A DNA stretch of 64,000 nt from Streptomyces fradiae ATCC 10745 = DSM 40063 (GCF_008704425.1 NZ_CP023696.1:496001-560000), one strand, 5' to 3'; shown: positions 23,602 through 32,996, numbered from the stretch's first letter. Numbers and translations: made by a program. The notes: generated by a model not told the origin, from the letters alone.

Positions 23602-25295
23602 GACGGCCTCTCACGGTGGTCCCGGGTGGGGTGGGCCGCACCCGGCGCGGTGTCCGGGCGCGGGGTGTCGCGGTGGTGCGGCCCGCCGGGGCTCCTCGCG
23701 CGGTCCCGGGCCGCCGGAGCCCTGGCGTCGGCTTCCCCGTCCACGGCGCCGTCCACGGCGCCGGCTGTGGCGTCCGGCTCCGTCTGCGGGCCGTCCGGCC
23801 GGGCCGGGCCGTCCGACCGGGCCGGGGCGAGGTCTGGGGAGAGGGCCGGAGCGGCCGGGGCGGAGTGCGGGGGCGGGGCGAGGGACACCGCCGACAGCGC
23901 TTCGCGGAAGAGGCCCGCCAGGTCCGCACCGGCCGCGTCCCCGAGCAGCGCCCTCGACCAGCGCAGCGTCACGTGCAGGCGCCCGCCGGTGGAGGCGGCC
24001 GCCACGCTCAGTCCGCGCGGCATCCGCGCGGGCGCGGAGAACCACACCGCCGTCGCCCGGCCCCCATCGCCGAAGTCCAGTCCGTACGGCACCCGTCCGA
24101 GGTTGGTGACCAGGACCGTCGACGTCCAGGGCGCAGCGGCCCGCCGCGCCCCGCGGGTGAGCACGCCCCGGATGCCGACGGGCAGCAGCGGCACGGTCAG
24201 CAGTCCCGCCCCGGCGCCCCAGGGCGAGCCGCGGGTCGCCTTCAGGTCGCGGGTGCGCCGGGCGGTGGTGCGCAGCAGCCGGGCCACGGCCGCCGGGTCC
24301 GGCCGCTCGCCGAGCAGCAGGTCCGTGTCGCGCGGGTCCTCGGCGGTCATGGCCACCTCGACGAGCCGGGTTCCGTTGCCCATCGGCATCTCCGTGCCGC
24401 GCGGACGGTCGTCGACGGGCATCGTGATCCGTACCGGGCCGGGAGGCCGGCCCCGCGAGGCGTTCCAGCGGCCCACCGTCAGGGCGGCGGCGGCCAGCAG
24501 CTGGTCGTTGACCGTCCAGGGCGGGACGCTTCCGGCGGGCGCCGCACGCCGCGGGACGGGCAGGTCCGCCTGGAGCATGCCGTTGCCTGCGGCGCGGGCG
24601 CGCACCGGGGCGGGGCGGGCGTCCGGCGCGACCCGTACGGGCCTCGTGCGCAGCGCGCGCCCGGTGCCGCCGGAGCCGCCCGGGGCCGGGTCCGGGCGGT
24701 CCGGGCGGATCCGTCCGGGGATCGGGAGGGCCGGTGTACCGCTGTACCGTTCGGCGGTCGTGGCGAGCACCCGCAGCGCCGACGGCGCGTCGAGCGCGGT
24801 GTGGTGCGCCGTCAGCAGTAGTACGGTCCCGGCCCCGCCCCCGGCGCGCCCGGCCTCCGCCGGCGGCCCGGGGACGGCGGTTCCCCCGACCGCCTCGACG
24901 ACGTCGAGGCGCATGGGCGGCGACACCGTGAGCGGCGGGCAGTCCGCCAGGGCGCGGGCCCGCGCCCGCGCCAGGGCGCCGGGCCCACGACCGGCGAAGT
25001 CCACCGGGTCGCCGTCCGGCTCTCCGGTGAGCTCCCACGCGTAGGACCGCCGGTGCCCCCGGCCGGGCACCTCGCGCACCAGCACCCTGGGGTGCGCCAG
25101 CAGCGCCTGCCCGAACGCGTCCCGCAGCCGTGCCGGGTCCAGCCGCCCGGGCAGGTGGACCTCCAGGTGCACGCTCTCCGGCTCGTCGGCGCTCAGGCAG
25201 TGCCGCGACACCTCGTCGACGGCCGGGAAGGGGATCAGGCCCCCGCCGGGAGGGGCGGGCTTCCCCCTCCCGGCGTCGGTCCGCGGCACGGTCAC
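23598..25295 (-). CDS. Condensation-domain-fold acyltransferase (PapA/WES-like)
   Basis: 565 residues. The CoA/carrier-dependent acyltransferase signature HHxxxD is present (LTAHHTALDA, H164-H165 to D169), with the expected second-half elements PPWTVNDQLLAAAALTVGRWN and TMPVDDRP...GNGTRLVEV. The last 100 residues are low-complexity Ala/Pro/Arg/Asp and probably disordered. It is a stand-alone protein, not part of an NRPS, which fits acylation of a glycolipid or alcohol as PapA proteins do in mycobacteria (family knowledge; target here inferred). The GTG start overlaps the AftD-like stop (GTGA). Confidence 0.75.
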   Translation of the reverse strand: MTVPRTDAGRGKPAPPGGGLIPFPAVDEVSRHCLSADEPESVHLEVHLPGRLDPARLRDAFGQALLAHPRVLVREVPGRGHRRSYAWELTGEPDGDPVDFAGRGPGALARARARALADCPPLTVSPPMRLDVVEAVGGTAVPGPPAEAGRAGGGAGTVLLLTAHHTALDAPSALRVLATTAERYSGTPALPIPGRIRPDRPDPAPGGSGGTGRALRTRPVRVAPDARPAPVRARAAGNGMLQADLPVPRRAAPAGSVPPWTVNDQLLAAAALTVGRWNASRGRPPGPVRITMPVDDRPRGTEMPMGNGTRLVEVAMTAEDPRDTDLLLGERPDPAAVARLLRTTARRTRDLKATRGSPWGAGAGLLTVPLLPVGIRGVLTRGARRAAAPWTSTVLVTNLGRVPYGLDFGDGGRATAVWFSAPARMPRGLSVAAASTGGRLHVTLRWSRALLGDAAGADLAGLFREALSAVSLAPPPHSAPAAPALSPDLAPARSDGPARPDGPQTEPDATAGAVDGAVDGEADARAPAARDRARSPGGPHHRDTPRPDTAPGAAHPTRDHRERPS

Positions 25296-28200
25296 GAGGG
25301 GCCACCGCCGTCCGGCCGCCGGCGGGGCGGCTCGGGCCGCTCGGCGTCGCCGGCGCTCGCCGGCCGGGCCGAGGAGACCGGCCCCGCCGGGGTGACGGGC
25401 GCGGCCGTGACCACCGGCCCGGCCGCGGTGGCCGGTTCGGCCGCGGGCGCCGGTCCGGTCTGCGGCGCCGGGGAGCCGCCGTCCCCCTTCCCGGCCGTCG
25501 CGGTGCGCCCGGTGGCCGCGGGCGCCGCCGTCACCAGCGCGGCGGACAGGGCGAGCACCGCGAGCGCCTGCGCGAGGCCGCTGAACGCGCCCTCACCGGC
25601 GGCGACCGGCTCCCCGGCGCCGACGGCCGCGACCAGGCCGGCTGCGGCCATCGCCGCCGCCGCGACCGGCACCAGCACGCCCGGCCGCAGCCGCGCCGCC
25701 ACGGCGAGCACGGGGACGACCAGGGCCAGCCAGCCCGCCGCCACCGCGACGACGGCGGTCAGGGCGAGGGTGCCGAGCAGCATCCCCGGCGCCGCCGGTT
25801 CGGGCAGCTCCCCGCCGGTCGTGCCGTCGTCGCGCCGACGGCCCGCGAAGGCCAGGGCGGCCAGTGCGGCGAGGGCGAAGGCACCGCCGATCAGTCCGGC
25901 CCGGTAGGTCCCGGAGGGCTCGAACTCCAGGGTCACCGTGCCGGAGGCGCCGGCCGGGACCACCCAGGCCTGCTGCCAGCCGTCGAGGCGCACCGGCTCC
26001 AGCTCCGCACCGTCGAGGGTGGCCTTCCAGCCGTCGTTGGCGTTCTCGTACACCCGCAGGTAGGCGGCCCCGCCCGAGCCCGCCGAGACCGTGACGGTCC
26101 GGCGGTCGCCGCTCCAGCCGGTGACCTTCACCTCGCGGTCCGCCGCCCCGGCCAGGGCCCGCGGGGTGCCGGTGGTCAGCGTGACGTCGGTGATCGCCAG
26201 CGGGCCGGCGTCGCCGGCCTCCAGTTCGTGCTCGCCGGGCGGGAGCTCCAGCGTGCCGTCCGCCTCCTCCCCCGCGCACAGGGACACGGAGACGGGGCGC
26301 CGCTCGGTGAGGTCCCGGACGAGTCCGGATGCCTTCGTCTTGTGCAGGACACCCCCCACGGCGAGGTCGGGGCCCTGGCCGCACGGGAGCGAGAAGCGTG
26401 CGGACGGCTCCGGCCGCGGCACCAGCAGGTCGGCGAGCGCCGGGACGTGCACCTCGCTCAGCCCGACCGGCAGCTGCAACTGCGCGTCCGCCACCGGGTT
26501 GTGGAGGGTGAGCGGGGCGGCCCTGCTGACGGTGACGTCGAGCCGGTCCGTCTCGATCTCCGGGAAGCGCACCCGCCCGTTCTCGTCCACGTCGGCGACC
26601 GCGGCTCCGTGCGGGGAGGTGATCGTCACCTGCTCGGGCCGGGTGGACACCCCGCCCGCCGGCACCAGGATGATCTCGTCGACCTTCCTCCTGCCCGGCC
26701 AGCTCAGGTGGACGACCGGCCGGTCGCCCGCGATCCAGGCGGTCGTCAGGTCGCCGTCGACCAGGTTGCGGGCGCTCAGCGACCTGCCGTCGCGGCTGGT
26801 GGAGTCGGCCGTGGCCGTCACCCGGTCGCGCGGTCCGGGGGCCGAGCGGTCGAGCAGTTCGTCGAGCGGGCCGCCGGGCACGGCGACGGCTCGCGCCGAC
26901 ACCCGGTACTCGCCCGGTTCCCCGGTGCTGAACCGCCGGTGCAGTCCCGCCTCGGCCGAGGCGGGCGACAGGCCGCCCGCGTCGGTGCCGCGGTGCACCG
27001 AGTACACGCTCGCCGCCGCGTCGGTGCGCTGCGCGTCGGCGGGCAGCACGAGCATGCGCGTCACCTGCACGTCCGGGATGGACACCTCGGAGAATCCGGC
27101 GCCGGACAGGCCCGGCCGGGCGAGCTGCGCGGCCAGGACGGTGACCTTCAGCCAGGACGTCTCGCCGGAGGGGGCCTTGACGGTCTGCGGCTGTCCGTCG
27201 GTCCGCAGGGGGCTGTCGGCGAAGCCGCGTTCGGTCTCGATCCGCACCCGCGTGGGCGCCGCGCGCACGCCGTCGCCCGGCAGGGGCGTCAGCTGGAGGG
27301 AGGCCGGGACGTCGGTCGGCCGCGAGAACTCCACCCGCAGCCACTGCCCGGCGGGCTCGCCCGGGCTGCCCTCGGCCCACGCGGTGTCCGGGTTGCCGTC
27401 GAAGGCGTGCACCGGGTCGTACTGCGGCAGGTGGAACAGCCAGCTGCCGCTGCTGGAGGCGGTCACGGCGCGGGCGCCGCGCAGCACCGCCGTCGTCTGG
27501 TGCTCCGCGCCCCGTCTCGGCAGGATCTGGTGGGGCTCCTCGCCCGGGTTCTGCAGGCTGCCGGGGTGGTTGCGCTCGTCCGCGGTGTACGTGTACGAGG
27601 TGTTGTTGTTGACCAGGCCGAACCGGGTGTCCGCGCGGCGCAGCCCGTCGGCGACGGCCTTCACCGGCGGGACGAGGCCCTCCGGGAGGCGGTCCCCCGC
27701 CAGCACGGCGGGCCGGCCGGCCATCGAGGAGTCGGCGGAGAGCCGGAGCAGCGCCTCGGGGCCGCCGCTGACCACGGCCGTGTCCTCCACGGCCGCGACA
27801 CCGACCCTGCCGGGCCGCTCCTCGCCTCCTCGCGGCCGGTAGATCTCCACGGCCTGGAGCCGCGGGTAGAGCGCCTGGACCTGGAGCGGGGTGTCCGCGG
27901 CGATGCGTCCGCCGGTCACCAGCGGGCCGAACCCGGCGACCTTGCGGTAGCCGGACGACTCCAGGGTGCGCTTCACCGTCTGCGGCGGGACGTACCCGAT
28001 CTGGTCGGGGTCGAGGTCGTTGCGGACGACCACCTCGTGCACGCCGGCCCGCGCCAGGTACGCCCGGAGGCCCGGCACCTCGGTGCCGGACAGCAGCGCC
28101 TGCTCGACGGCGTCCGTCATCCGGCGTGCTCCGGGGGTGCCGAAGGGCACGAAGTCGCGCTGCGCCCAGGGGGTCTCGGCCAGCACGTCGAACGGCTGGT

Positions 28201-29641
28201 CGATGGGCGAGCCCCAGGTGTAGATGCCGTGCGCCGTCGCCGGTACGACCAGGGCCCGGCTGTCCGGGGCGTTGTCCTTCAGCCAGCCCGCGGCCTTCTC
28301 CCAGTGGGCGGGCAGCCGGGTGAACGCCCCGGGCTGCAGGATCGACCCGTTGACGTACGGCAGGGCCAGGCCGGGCAGGACCAGGACCGCCGCGGCGGCG
28401 GGCACCCAGCGGCGGCCGCGCAGGGCGCGGTAGCCCCGGCGCGGGGAGAGCACCCCGGTCAGGTGGGCCACTCCGAGGGCGAGCGCGAGGGCCAGTCCCG
28501 GCTGGAACTTGTAGATGTTGCGGAACGGCTTCAGCGCCCCGTCCAGCCAGTCCTGGACGACCCCGTGGAAGGGGCCGCCGAGGGCTCCGCCGTACCCGGC
28601 CAGCGTGACCAGGGCGACGGCCAGGACGGTCAGCAGCAGCCAGCGGCGCTCGGGCAGGTCCCGCCGGGCCAGGCCGGCGAGCCCCAGGGCCGCGGCGAAG
28701 GCCGAGCCGGCGACGGCGACGGCGACGGCCGCGACGGTCCAGCCGGCCGGCAGCCACGGCTCGCCGAAGTTCAGGTAGGCCACCCAGTTGCCGGCGCCGC
28801 GCAGCAGCTCGGTCGCGGACATGGTGGCGGTGGTGGTGTCGGCCTGCTCGACGTACGGCATGAAGTTCTCGCCGTGGATGCCCATCAGCAGCAGGGGCAC
28901 CACCCACCACACGGTGGCCAGCACGACGCCCGGTATCCACCAGCCCAGCAGCGCGCGCCGGCGCCGGCCGGGCGGGCGGCTGAGCAGGTACAGGCCCACG
29001 GGCAGCAGCGCGGCCAGGGTGGAGGCGGCGTTCACCCCGCCCATGAAGGGGATCAGCAGCGCCGAGCGCGCGGCGGCCGTGCGGGGGCTGCGCGCCGCGC
29101 AGGTCAGCGGCAGCAGCACCCAGGGCAGTACGGCGCCGGGCAGCGCCGCGGCGGACGTCGAGCCGACGACGATGGTGAAGGTGGGCCACAGCGCGTAGAC
29201 CGCCGCGGCGAGGACCCGGGTCGCGGGCGTGCCGACGCGCAGCCGCTCGGCGAGCCGGAGCGCGCCCCAGAAGGCGGCGGTCACGATGACCGACAGCCAG
29301 AGCCGTTCGGCCAGCCAGACCGGCACGTGCAGCAGGTCCATGAGGGCGTAGTAGGGCAGCGCCGGGAAGGCGTAGCCGACGTACTGGTTGGCGATGCCCC
29401 CGAGGCCCACGTTGCCGTTCCACAGCGAGCCGAGGTCGCTGAGGAAGCGCCAGGGGTCGAGGGCGACGCCGAGTTTGGTCTCAAACGTCATCCGTCCCGG
29501 TGACACCGCGAGGAACGCGGCCAGCACGACGGCCCAGAAGCCGAACAGCAGGCGGCGTCCGCGCGGCTCGCCGGACGCCTCCGGCGGCGTCGGGCCGGGT
29601 GGCCGCGGCACCCCGGTGGGTGCCTGGAGCGTAGTGGTCAT
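25292..29641 (-). CDS. AftD-like alpha-(1->3)-arabinofuranosyltransferase family protein (DUF3367)
   Basis: 1449 residues. A GT-C type membrane glycosyltransferase domain spans about 1-460: the first helix LLFGFWAVVLAAFLAVSPGRMTFETKLGVALDPWRFL is followed by a luminal acidic loop, then about ten helices. A long extracytoplasmic part (about 470-1290) has several beta-sandwich, CBM/F5-8-like repeats (HLPQYDPVHAFDGNPDTAWAEG, ARNLVDGDLTTAWIAG). A final membrane region lies at about 1290-1400. This is the AftD/DUF3367 architecture. In mycobacteria AftD adds arabinofuranose to arabinan using a polyprenyl-phosphate donor. Streptomyces lack mycobacterial arabinogalactan, so the glycan here is unclear. 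It sits centrally in the envelope operon. Confidence 0.88.
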   Translation of the reverse strand: MTTTLQAPTGVPRPPGPTPPEASGEPRGRRLLFGFWAVVLAAFLAVSPGRMTFETKLGVALDPWRFLSDLGSLWNGNVGLGGIANQYVGYAFPALPYYALMDLLHVPVWLAERLWLSVIVTAAFWGALRLAERLRVGTPATRVLAAAVYALWPTFTIVVGSTSAAALPGAVLPWVLLPLTCAARSPRTAAARSALLIPFMGGVNAASTLAALLPVGLYLLSRPPGRRRRALLGWWIPGVVLATVWWVVPLLLMGIHGENFMPYVEQADTTTATMSATELLRGAGNWVAYLNFGEPWLPAGWTVAAVAVAVAGSAFAAALGLAGLARRDLPERRWLLLTVLAVALVTLAGYGGALGGPFHGVVQDWLDGALKPFRNIYKFQPGLALALALGVAHLTGVLSPRRGYRALRGRRWVPAAAAVLVLPGLALPYVNGSILQPGAFTRLPAHWEKAAGWLKDNAPDSRALVVPATAHGIYTWGSPIDQPFDVLAETPWAQRDFVPFGTPGARRMTDAVEQALLSGTEVPGLRAYLARAGVHEVVVRNDLDPDQIGYVPPQTVKRTLESSGYRKVAGFGPLVTGGRIAADTPLQVQALYPRLQAVEIYRPRGGEERPGRVGVAAVEDTAVVSGGPEALLRLSADSSMAGRPAVLAGDRLPEGLVPPVKAVADGLRRADTRFGLVNNNTSYTYTADERNHPGSLQNPGEEPHQILPRRGAEHQTTAVLRGARAVTASSSGSWLFHLPQYDPVHAFDGNPDTAWAEGSPGEPAGQWLRVEFSRPTDVPASLQLTPLPGDGVRAAPTRVRIETERGFADSPLRTDGQPQTVKAPSGETSWLKVTVLAAQLARPGLSGAGFSEVSIPDVQVTRMLVLPADAQRTDAAASVYSVHRGTDAGGLSPASAEAGLHRRFSTGEPGEYRVSARAVAVPGGPLDELLDRSAPGPRDRVTATADSTSRDGRSLSARNLVDGDLTTAWIAGDRPVVHLSWPGRRKVDEIILVPAGGVSTRPEQVTITSPHGAAVADVDENGRVRFPEIETDRLDVTVSRAAPLTLHNPVADAQLQLPVGLSEVHVPALADLLVPRPEPSARFSLPCGQGPDLAVGGVLHKTKASGLVRDLTERRPVSVSLCAGEEADGTLELPPGEHELEAGDAGPLAITDVTLTTGTPRALAGAADREVKVTGWSGDRRTVTVSAGSGGAAYLRVYENANDGWKATLDGAELEPVRLDGWQQAWVVPAGASGTVTLEFEPSGTYRAGLIGGAFALAALAALAFAGRRRDDGTTGGELPEPAAPGMLLGTLALTAVVAVAAGWLALVVPVLAVAARLRPGVLVPVAAAAMAAAGLVAAVGAGEPVAAGEGAFSGLAQALAVLALSAALVTAAPAATGRTATAGKGDGGSPAPQTGPAPAAEPATAAGPVVTAAPVTPAGPVSSARPASAGDAERPEPPRRRPDGGGPS

Positions 29642-29663
29642 GACCGTTCCTCGCTTCGCATGC

Positions 29664-30413
29664 TCATGGGCTACGCCTGAGAATCAGCAGCAGATTCCAG
29701 GTGGCGATCTCGCGGACCCCCGGCACCCGGGTGATCGTGCTCGCGAGGAACGGCCAGTAGCGCGACCGGGCCGTGACGACCTCCACGTCGTCGCGGGCGC
29801 GGACGTCCCGGAGGGTGGGCCCGATGTGGACGGGGAAGAGGTTCTCGCCGAACGTGTGCTTGGCCGGGCGGCCGGTGCGCCGCTCGTAGCGGGCGCGGGC
29901 CCGGTCGGCTCCGAGGTAGTGCCAGGGCGCCGTCTCGTGGCCTCCCCAGGGGGAGTACCAGTTGGTGAAGGACAGGTAGATCAGTCCGCCGGGGCGGGTG
30001 ACCCGCGCCATCTCGCTGATGAAGGTCCGCGGGTCCGACACGTGCTCCAGCACGTTGGACGAGAAGCACACGTCCGCCGCCCCGTCGGCGAGCGGCAGCA
30101 GGTACCCGTCGGCGAGCACCGCGTCCCCGCCCGCGCCGCCGCGGGCGCCCAGCACCCGCGGGTCGGGCTCGAAGAGGTAGCTGTGCGCGCCGCGGCGGCG
30201 GAACTCCTCGGTGAAGTGGCCGCCGCCGCCGCCGACGTCGACGACGATCCTGCCGGGCAGGTCGATGTGGCGTGCCACCTGCGCGACCGAGTCGCGCGCC
30301 AGCAGGGAGTAGCAGCGGTCGGGGTCGCTCGGTTCGCGCAGGAACGCCCGGAAGAGGGCGGCCGACCGCCTCAGCGACGGGTCCTTGAACACGGGCGCGG
30401 TGGTCTCAGCCAT
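29664..30413 (-). CDS. Class I SAM-dependent methyltransferase (second of two)
   Basis: 249 residues. Motif I is glycine-rich, IVVDVGGGGGHFTEEF (about 55-70), followed by SYLFEPDPRVLGARG and DVCFSSNVLEHVSDPRTFISEMARVTRPGGLIYLSFTNWYSPWGGHETAPWHYLG. The GGHETAPWHY insertion is often seen in methyltransferases next to AftD-like and GT4 genes. It overlaps the upstream glycosyltransferase by eight bases and lies 22 bases before the AftD-like gene. It probably methylates the glycan or its lipid carrier; the target is inferred. Confidence 0.86.
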   Translation of the reverse strand: MAETTAPVFKDPSLRRSAALFRAFLREPSDPDRCYSLLARDSVAQVARHIDLPGRIVVDVGGGGGHFTEEFRRRGAHSYLFEPDPRVLGARGGAGGDAVLADGYLLPLADGAADVCFSSNVLEHVSDPRTFISEMARVTRPGGLIYLSFTNWYSPWGGHETAPWHYLGADRARARYERRTGRPAKHTFGENLFPVHIGPTLRDVRARDDVEVVTARSRYWPFLASTITRVPGVREIATWNLLLILRRSP

Positions 30414-31605
30414 GGCCGCCCCCGCCGCGCCCGCGGGCGGCGGCGCGGGCCGCGGCCTCGGCGGCGACCTCCTGGAACCGGCGGACCGTCTCGCTCCAGC
30501 GGAAGCGCGCGGCGCGCCGGGCGGCGGCGCGTCCCATGGCCGCGCGGCGGTCGGCGCTGAGGGCCAGGGTGCACCACGCGGCGGCGAACGAGCTCTCGCC
30601 CCGGACGAGCAGCCCGGTCTCCCCGTCGGCGACGGAGTCGCACAGACCGGGTATGCGGAATCCGATCGCGGGGGTGCCCCGCGCGGCGGCCTCGGTGACG
30701 ACGAGGCCCCACCCCTCGACGAGCGAGGGGTGCAGCAGGAGCCACGCCTCGCACATCAGCCGGTGCTTCTCGGCCTCCGAGACCTGGCCGGCGAAGGTCA
30801 CGTCGGGGCCCGCCATGGCCTCCAGCCGGGCCCGTTCGGGGCCGTCGCCCACGATGACGAGCCGGCCGCCGGTGACGGGGCGGACCCGCTCCCACAGCCG
30901 CAGGAGCAGGTCGACGCGCTTGTACTCCACCAGCCGGCCGACGGCCAGGAACAGCGGTTCCGCCGCCTCGGGCAGCAGGGGGCCGGGCTCCTCGACGCCG
31001 TTGTGGACGATGCGGATGCGGTCCGCCGCCACGCCGATGCCGCGCAGCTCGGCGGCGGTCGACTCGGAGACGGCCACCATCAGGTTGTCGCGGTGGGTGC
31101 CCGCCAGTGCCCAGTGCTCCAGTCTGCGCCCGAGCCGCGCCGCCGGGCGCGGGTAGCGCATCCGCCAGAGGTCGGTGTGCACGTGGTTGACCAGGCACAG
31201 CGTCGGTCCGCGGTGCCACAGCGGCGCCAGGTACGGCATGCCGTTGCACACCTCGACCAGCAGGTCGCAGTCGCCGGCCTCGCGGGCGAGGGTCCTCCTG
31301 GCGCGCAGGAAGTGGCCCGCGTCGCCGCCCGCGGAGACCACCCGGTAGTCGCGTGCGGCGGCCGGGCCGCCGCACACCAGGGTGACCTCGTGCCCGTCGG
31401 CGGTCAGACCGGCGGCGATGCGGTCGATGAGCAGTTCCGAGCCTCCGGCGGCCTGGTTGGCGAGGTCGCGGCGGGCGAGGAAGGCGATGCGGTGCGGCGG
31501 CGGTGCGGTGGGCGGGCCGGCGGCCCGGCTGGCGGTGGGTGCGGGAACGGGGACGGGAAAGGGGTCCTTCTGGCCCGGGGCCAGAGCGGACGCGCGCTGG
31601 GGCAT
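30406..31605 (-). CDS. Glycosyltransferase family 4 protein
   Basis: 399 residues, GT-B fold. After a Pro/Ala-rich 38-residue start, the N-domain opens with RIAFLARRDLANQAAGGSELLIDRIAAGL (donor-side glycine loop). The C-domain has PLFLAVGRLVEYKRVDLLLRLWERV, VIVGDGPERARLEAMA and the EX7E-type segment LHPSLVEGWGLVVTEAAARGTPAIGF typical of GT4. It transfers a sugar from a nucleotide donor in the cytoplasm. ATG follows GGAG by eight bases. It is the first gene of the seven-gene envelope operon running to 21689. Confidence 0.9.
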   Translation of the reverse strand: MPQRASALAPGQKDPFPVPVPAPTASRAAGPPTAPPPHRIAFLARRDLANQAAGGSELLIDRIAAGLTADGHEVTLVCGGPAAARDYRVVSAGGDAGHFLRARRTLAREAGDCDLLVEVCNGMPYLAPLWHRGPTLCLVNHVHTDLWRMRYPRPAARLGRRLEHWALAGTHRDNLMVAVSESTAAELRGIGVAADRIRIVHNGVEEPGPLLPEAAEPLFLAVGRLVEYKRVDLLLRLWERVRPVTGGRLVIVGDGPERARLEAMAGPDVTFAGQVSEAEKHRLMCEAWLLLHPSLVEGWGLVVTEAAARGTPAIGFRIPGLCDSVADGETGLLVRGESSFAAAWCTLALSADRRAAMGRAAARRAARFRWSETVRRFQEVAAEAAARAAARGRGGGGHG

Positions 31606-31869
31606 GAGGGGTGCTCCAACCGGGCGGCTGCCGGGGGGCAGGCGGGTGAGGGACGGCCGGGCTTCCGGGGACGAAGCGCTGGGGGCTGGCTCGGGGTGCG
31701 CATGGCGGGTGCTGCGGGTGCCGGGCGTGCTGGGGTACCGGTGCGCCGGCGGCTCCGCGGGGAGCGGCCGGTCGTACCTACTTCGCGGTAACGTCAGTGT
31801 TCGGTCTTCGATTCGTTCCGGCTACTCACCTCGGTGACAAGTTCGGACGACTCCCGGACCCGGGTTTTG
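31606..31869. other. Gap upstream of the envelope operon
   Basis: 264 bases without a gene. It should hold the promoter of the GT4-led operon and the end of the DUF3068 gene. An unusually AT-rich patch for this genome (about 31785-31870) contains GGAAC and CGTTAC elements on the minus strand, but their spacing does not match a promoter class I can name. Confidence 0.3.
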
Positions 31870-32826
31870 TCACCCCGCTGAGTGCCGGGGCTCCCGGCGG
31901 CCGCGCACGAGCAGGACCGTGCCGGCGGCGGCCAGCAGCCCGCCCGCGATCCCGCCCGCGAGCGGCGCGGTCTCGCCGAGCAGCTCCAGCCGGCCGCTGT
32001 CCTTCGCGGCCAGCCCCACCTGCTCACGCCGGGTCGCCTCGGTGAACTCCAGCCGGTCGCTGGACAGCAGGGTGACCGCGTCCTTGCGCGAACCGGGGGC
32101 TCGCAGCGTCTTCGTCGGCGCGATCGCCGCGTTCATGATCCGGCCCGTCCTGGGCTCCACGGTCAGCTCGATCCTGGCGTTGGCGTACCACTCCTCGGCC
32201 GCCACCTGGCCCGGCCGCGCGCTGCCGACCAGCACCGCGGGCACCAGGCGGGTGCCCGTCGGGGTGGGTTCGACGGAGCCCACGAAGCGGTAGCCCTCCT
32301 GCCCGCCGATCCGGGTGACCCGGTCGAACTCCAGCGGCACGGTGCCACCCAGGCTGCTGTCCCACCAGGGGTACGCGCGCTTCTCGACGCCGAACGGGAA
32401 CTTCAGGTACGCCTCGCCCTCGAACGCGGGCTTCTCGTCGCAGCAGCGCACCGGAAGGTTCGTCCGGCGGTCGGTCACCCAGCGTTCGGTGGTCCACTGC
32501 AGGGACTTGCGCGGGTCGGCCAGCGGGAGCGTCTTCGGGGTGTCGATCTGGGTCGACACGTCCCAGACCGCGTTCCCGCTGCGCTCACCCGCGGCGACGT
32601 CCCCGACCACCCGGCGGGTGATCGTCAGCTTCTGGTCCTCCACCGTGGAGACGGACCCGGTGTCGAAGTAGCTGCCCCGGCCCTCGAAGACGGTCGTGGA
32701 GACCGTGTCGGTCGGCGTGCGCTTGGCGCGCGGCTCCACGTACCGGGCGAGCAGCTGGGCGAGCACCAGCAGGAAGACGCCTGCACCCAGCAGGACCAGG
32801 GAAAAGGCCGATGTCGAACGACGCAT
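31870..32826 (-). CDS. DUF3068 (PorA-type) domain protein
   Basis: 318 residues. An N-terminal membrane helix (SAFSLVLLGAGVFLLVLAQLLARYV), an extracytoplasmic beta-rich domain (TVFEGRGSYFDTGSV, LKFPFGVEKRAYPWWD, GYRFVGSVEPTPT) and a C-terminal helix (LAGGIAGGLLAAAGTVLLVRG) followed by a basic tail give the DUF3068 layout. The Pfam family is named after corynebacterial PorA, but function in Streptomyces is unknown. The ATG at MRRSTS (GGAG about seven bases upstream) is chosen over a longer frame. It lies upstream of the AftD-like operon on the same strand, suggesting a shared envelope role. Confidence 0.83.
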   Translation of the reverse strand: MRRSTSAFSLVLLGAGVFLLVLAQLLARYVEPRAKRTPTDTVSTTVFEGRGSYFDTGSVSTVEDQKLTITRRVVGDVAAGERSGNAVWDVSTQIDTPKTLPLADPRKSLQWTTERWVTDRRTNLPVRCCDEKPAFEGEAYLKFPFGVEKRAYPWWDSSLGGTVPLEFDRVTRIGGQEGYRFVGSVEPTPTGTRLVPAVLVGSARPGQVAAEEWYANARIELTVEPRTGRIMNAAIAPTKTLRAPGSRKDAVTLLSSDRLEFTEATRREQVGLAAKDSGRLELLGETAPLAGGIAGGLLAAAGTVLLVRGRREPRHSAG

Positions 32827-32922
32827 GCGGGTACTCCGATACGGACGCGGGATGCGGGAGTTCAGGACGGTGCGGGACGGGCCGCGCGCACGGCTCACAG
32901 CCTGACCGGGGCGGGAAGCGGC

Positions 32923-32936
32923 TTACCCGGTGGTAA
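32923..32936. promoter_or_regulatory. Inverted repeat between the DUF3068 and small membrane protein genes
   Basis: TTACC and GGTAA separated by CGGT, in the divergent gap about 100 bases upstream of the DUF3068 start. It is a possible operator; no regulator can be assigned. Confidence 0.3.
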
Positions 32937-32966
32937 CTCTGCTGTGAACGGCGAAGCTAGGTGGCG

Positions 32967-32996
32967 CTTGACCGCCTGTCAATGCGCCTCGCATAC
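32967..32996 (+). promoter_or_regulatory. Putative promoter of the small membrane protein gene
   Basis: TTGACC (32967-32972), an 18-base spacer and CATACT (32991-32996), about 68 bases before the ATG. Confidence 0.4.

Noticed and set aside
18931..25295. A split NRPS cluster formed by the adenylation fusion and the condensation-fold protein
   Set aside because: They are on opposite strands with different control. The condensation-fold protein is coupled to envelope genes, and no other modules or thioesterase exist.
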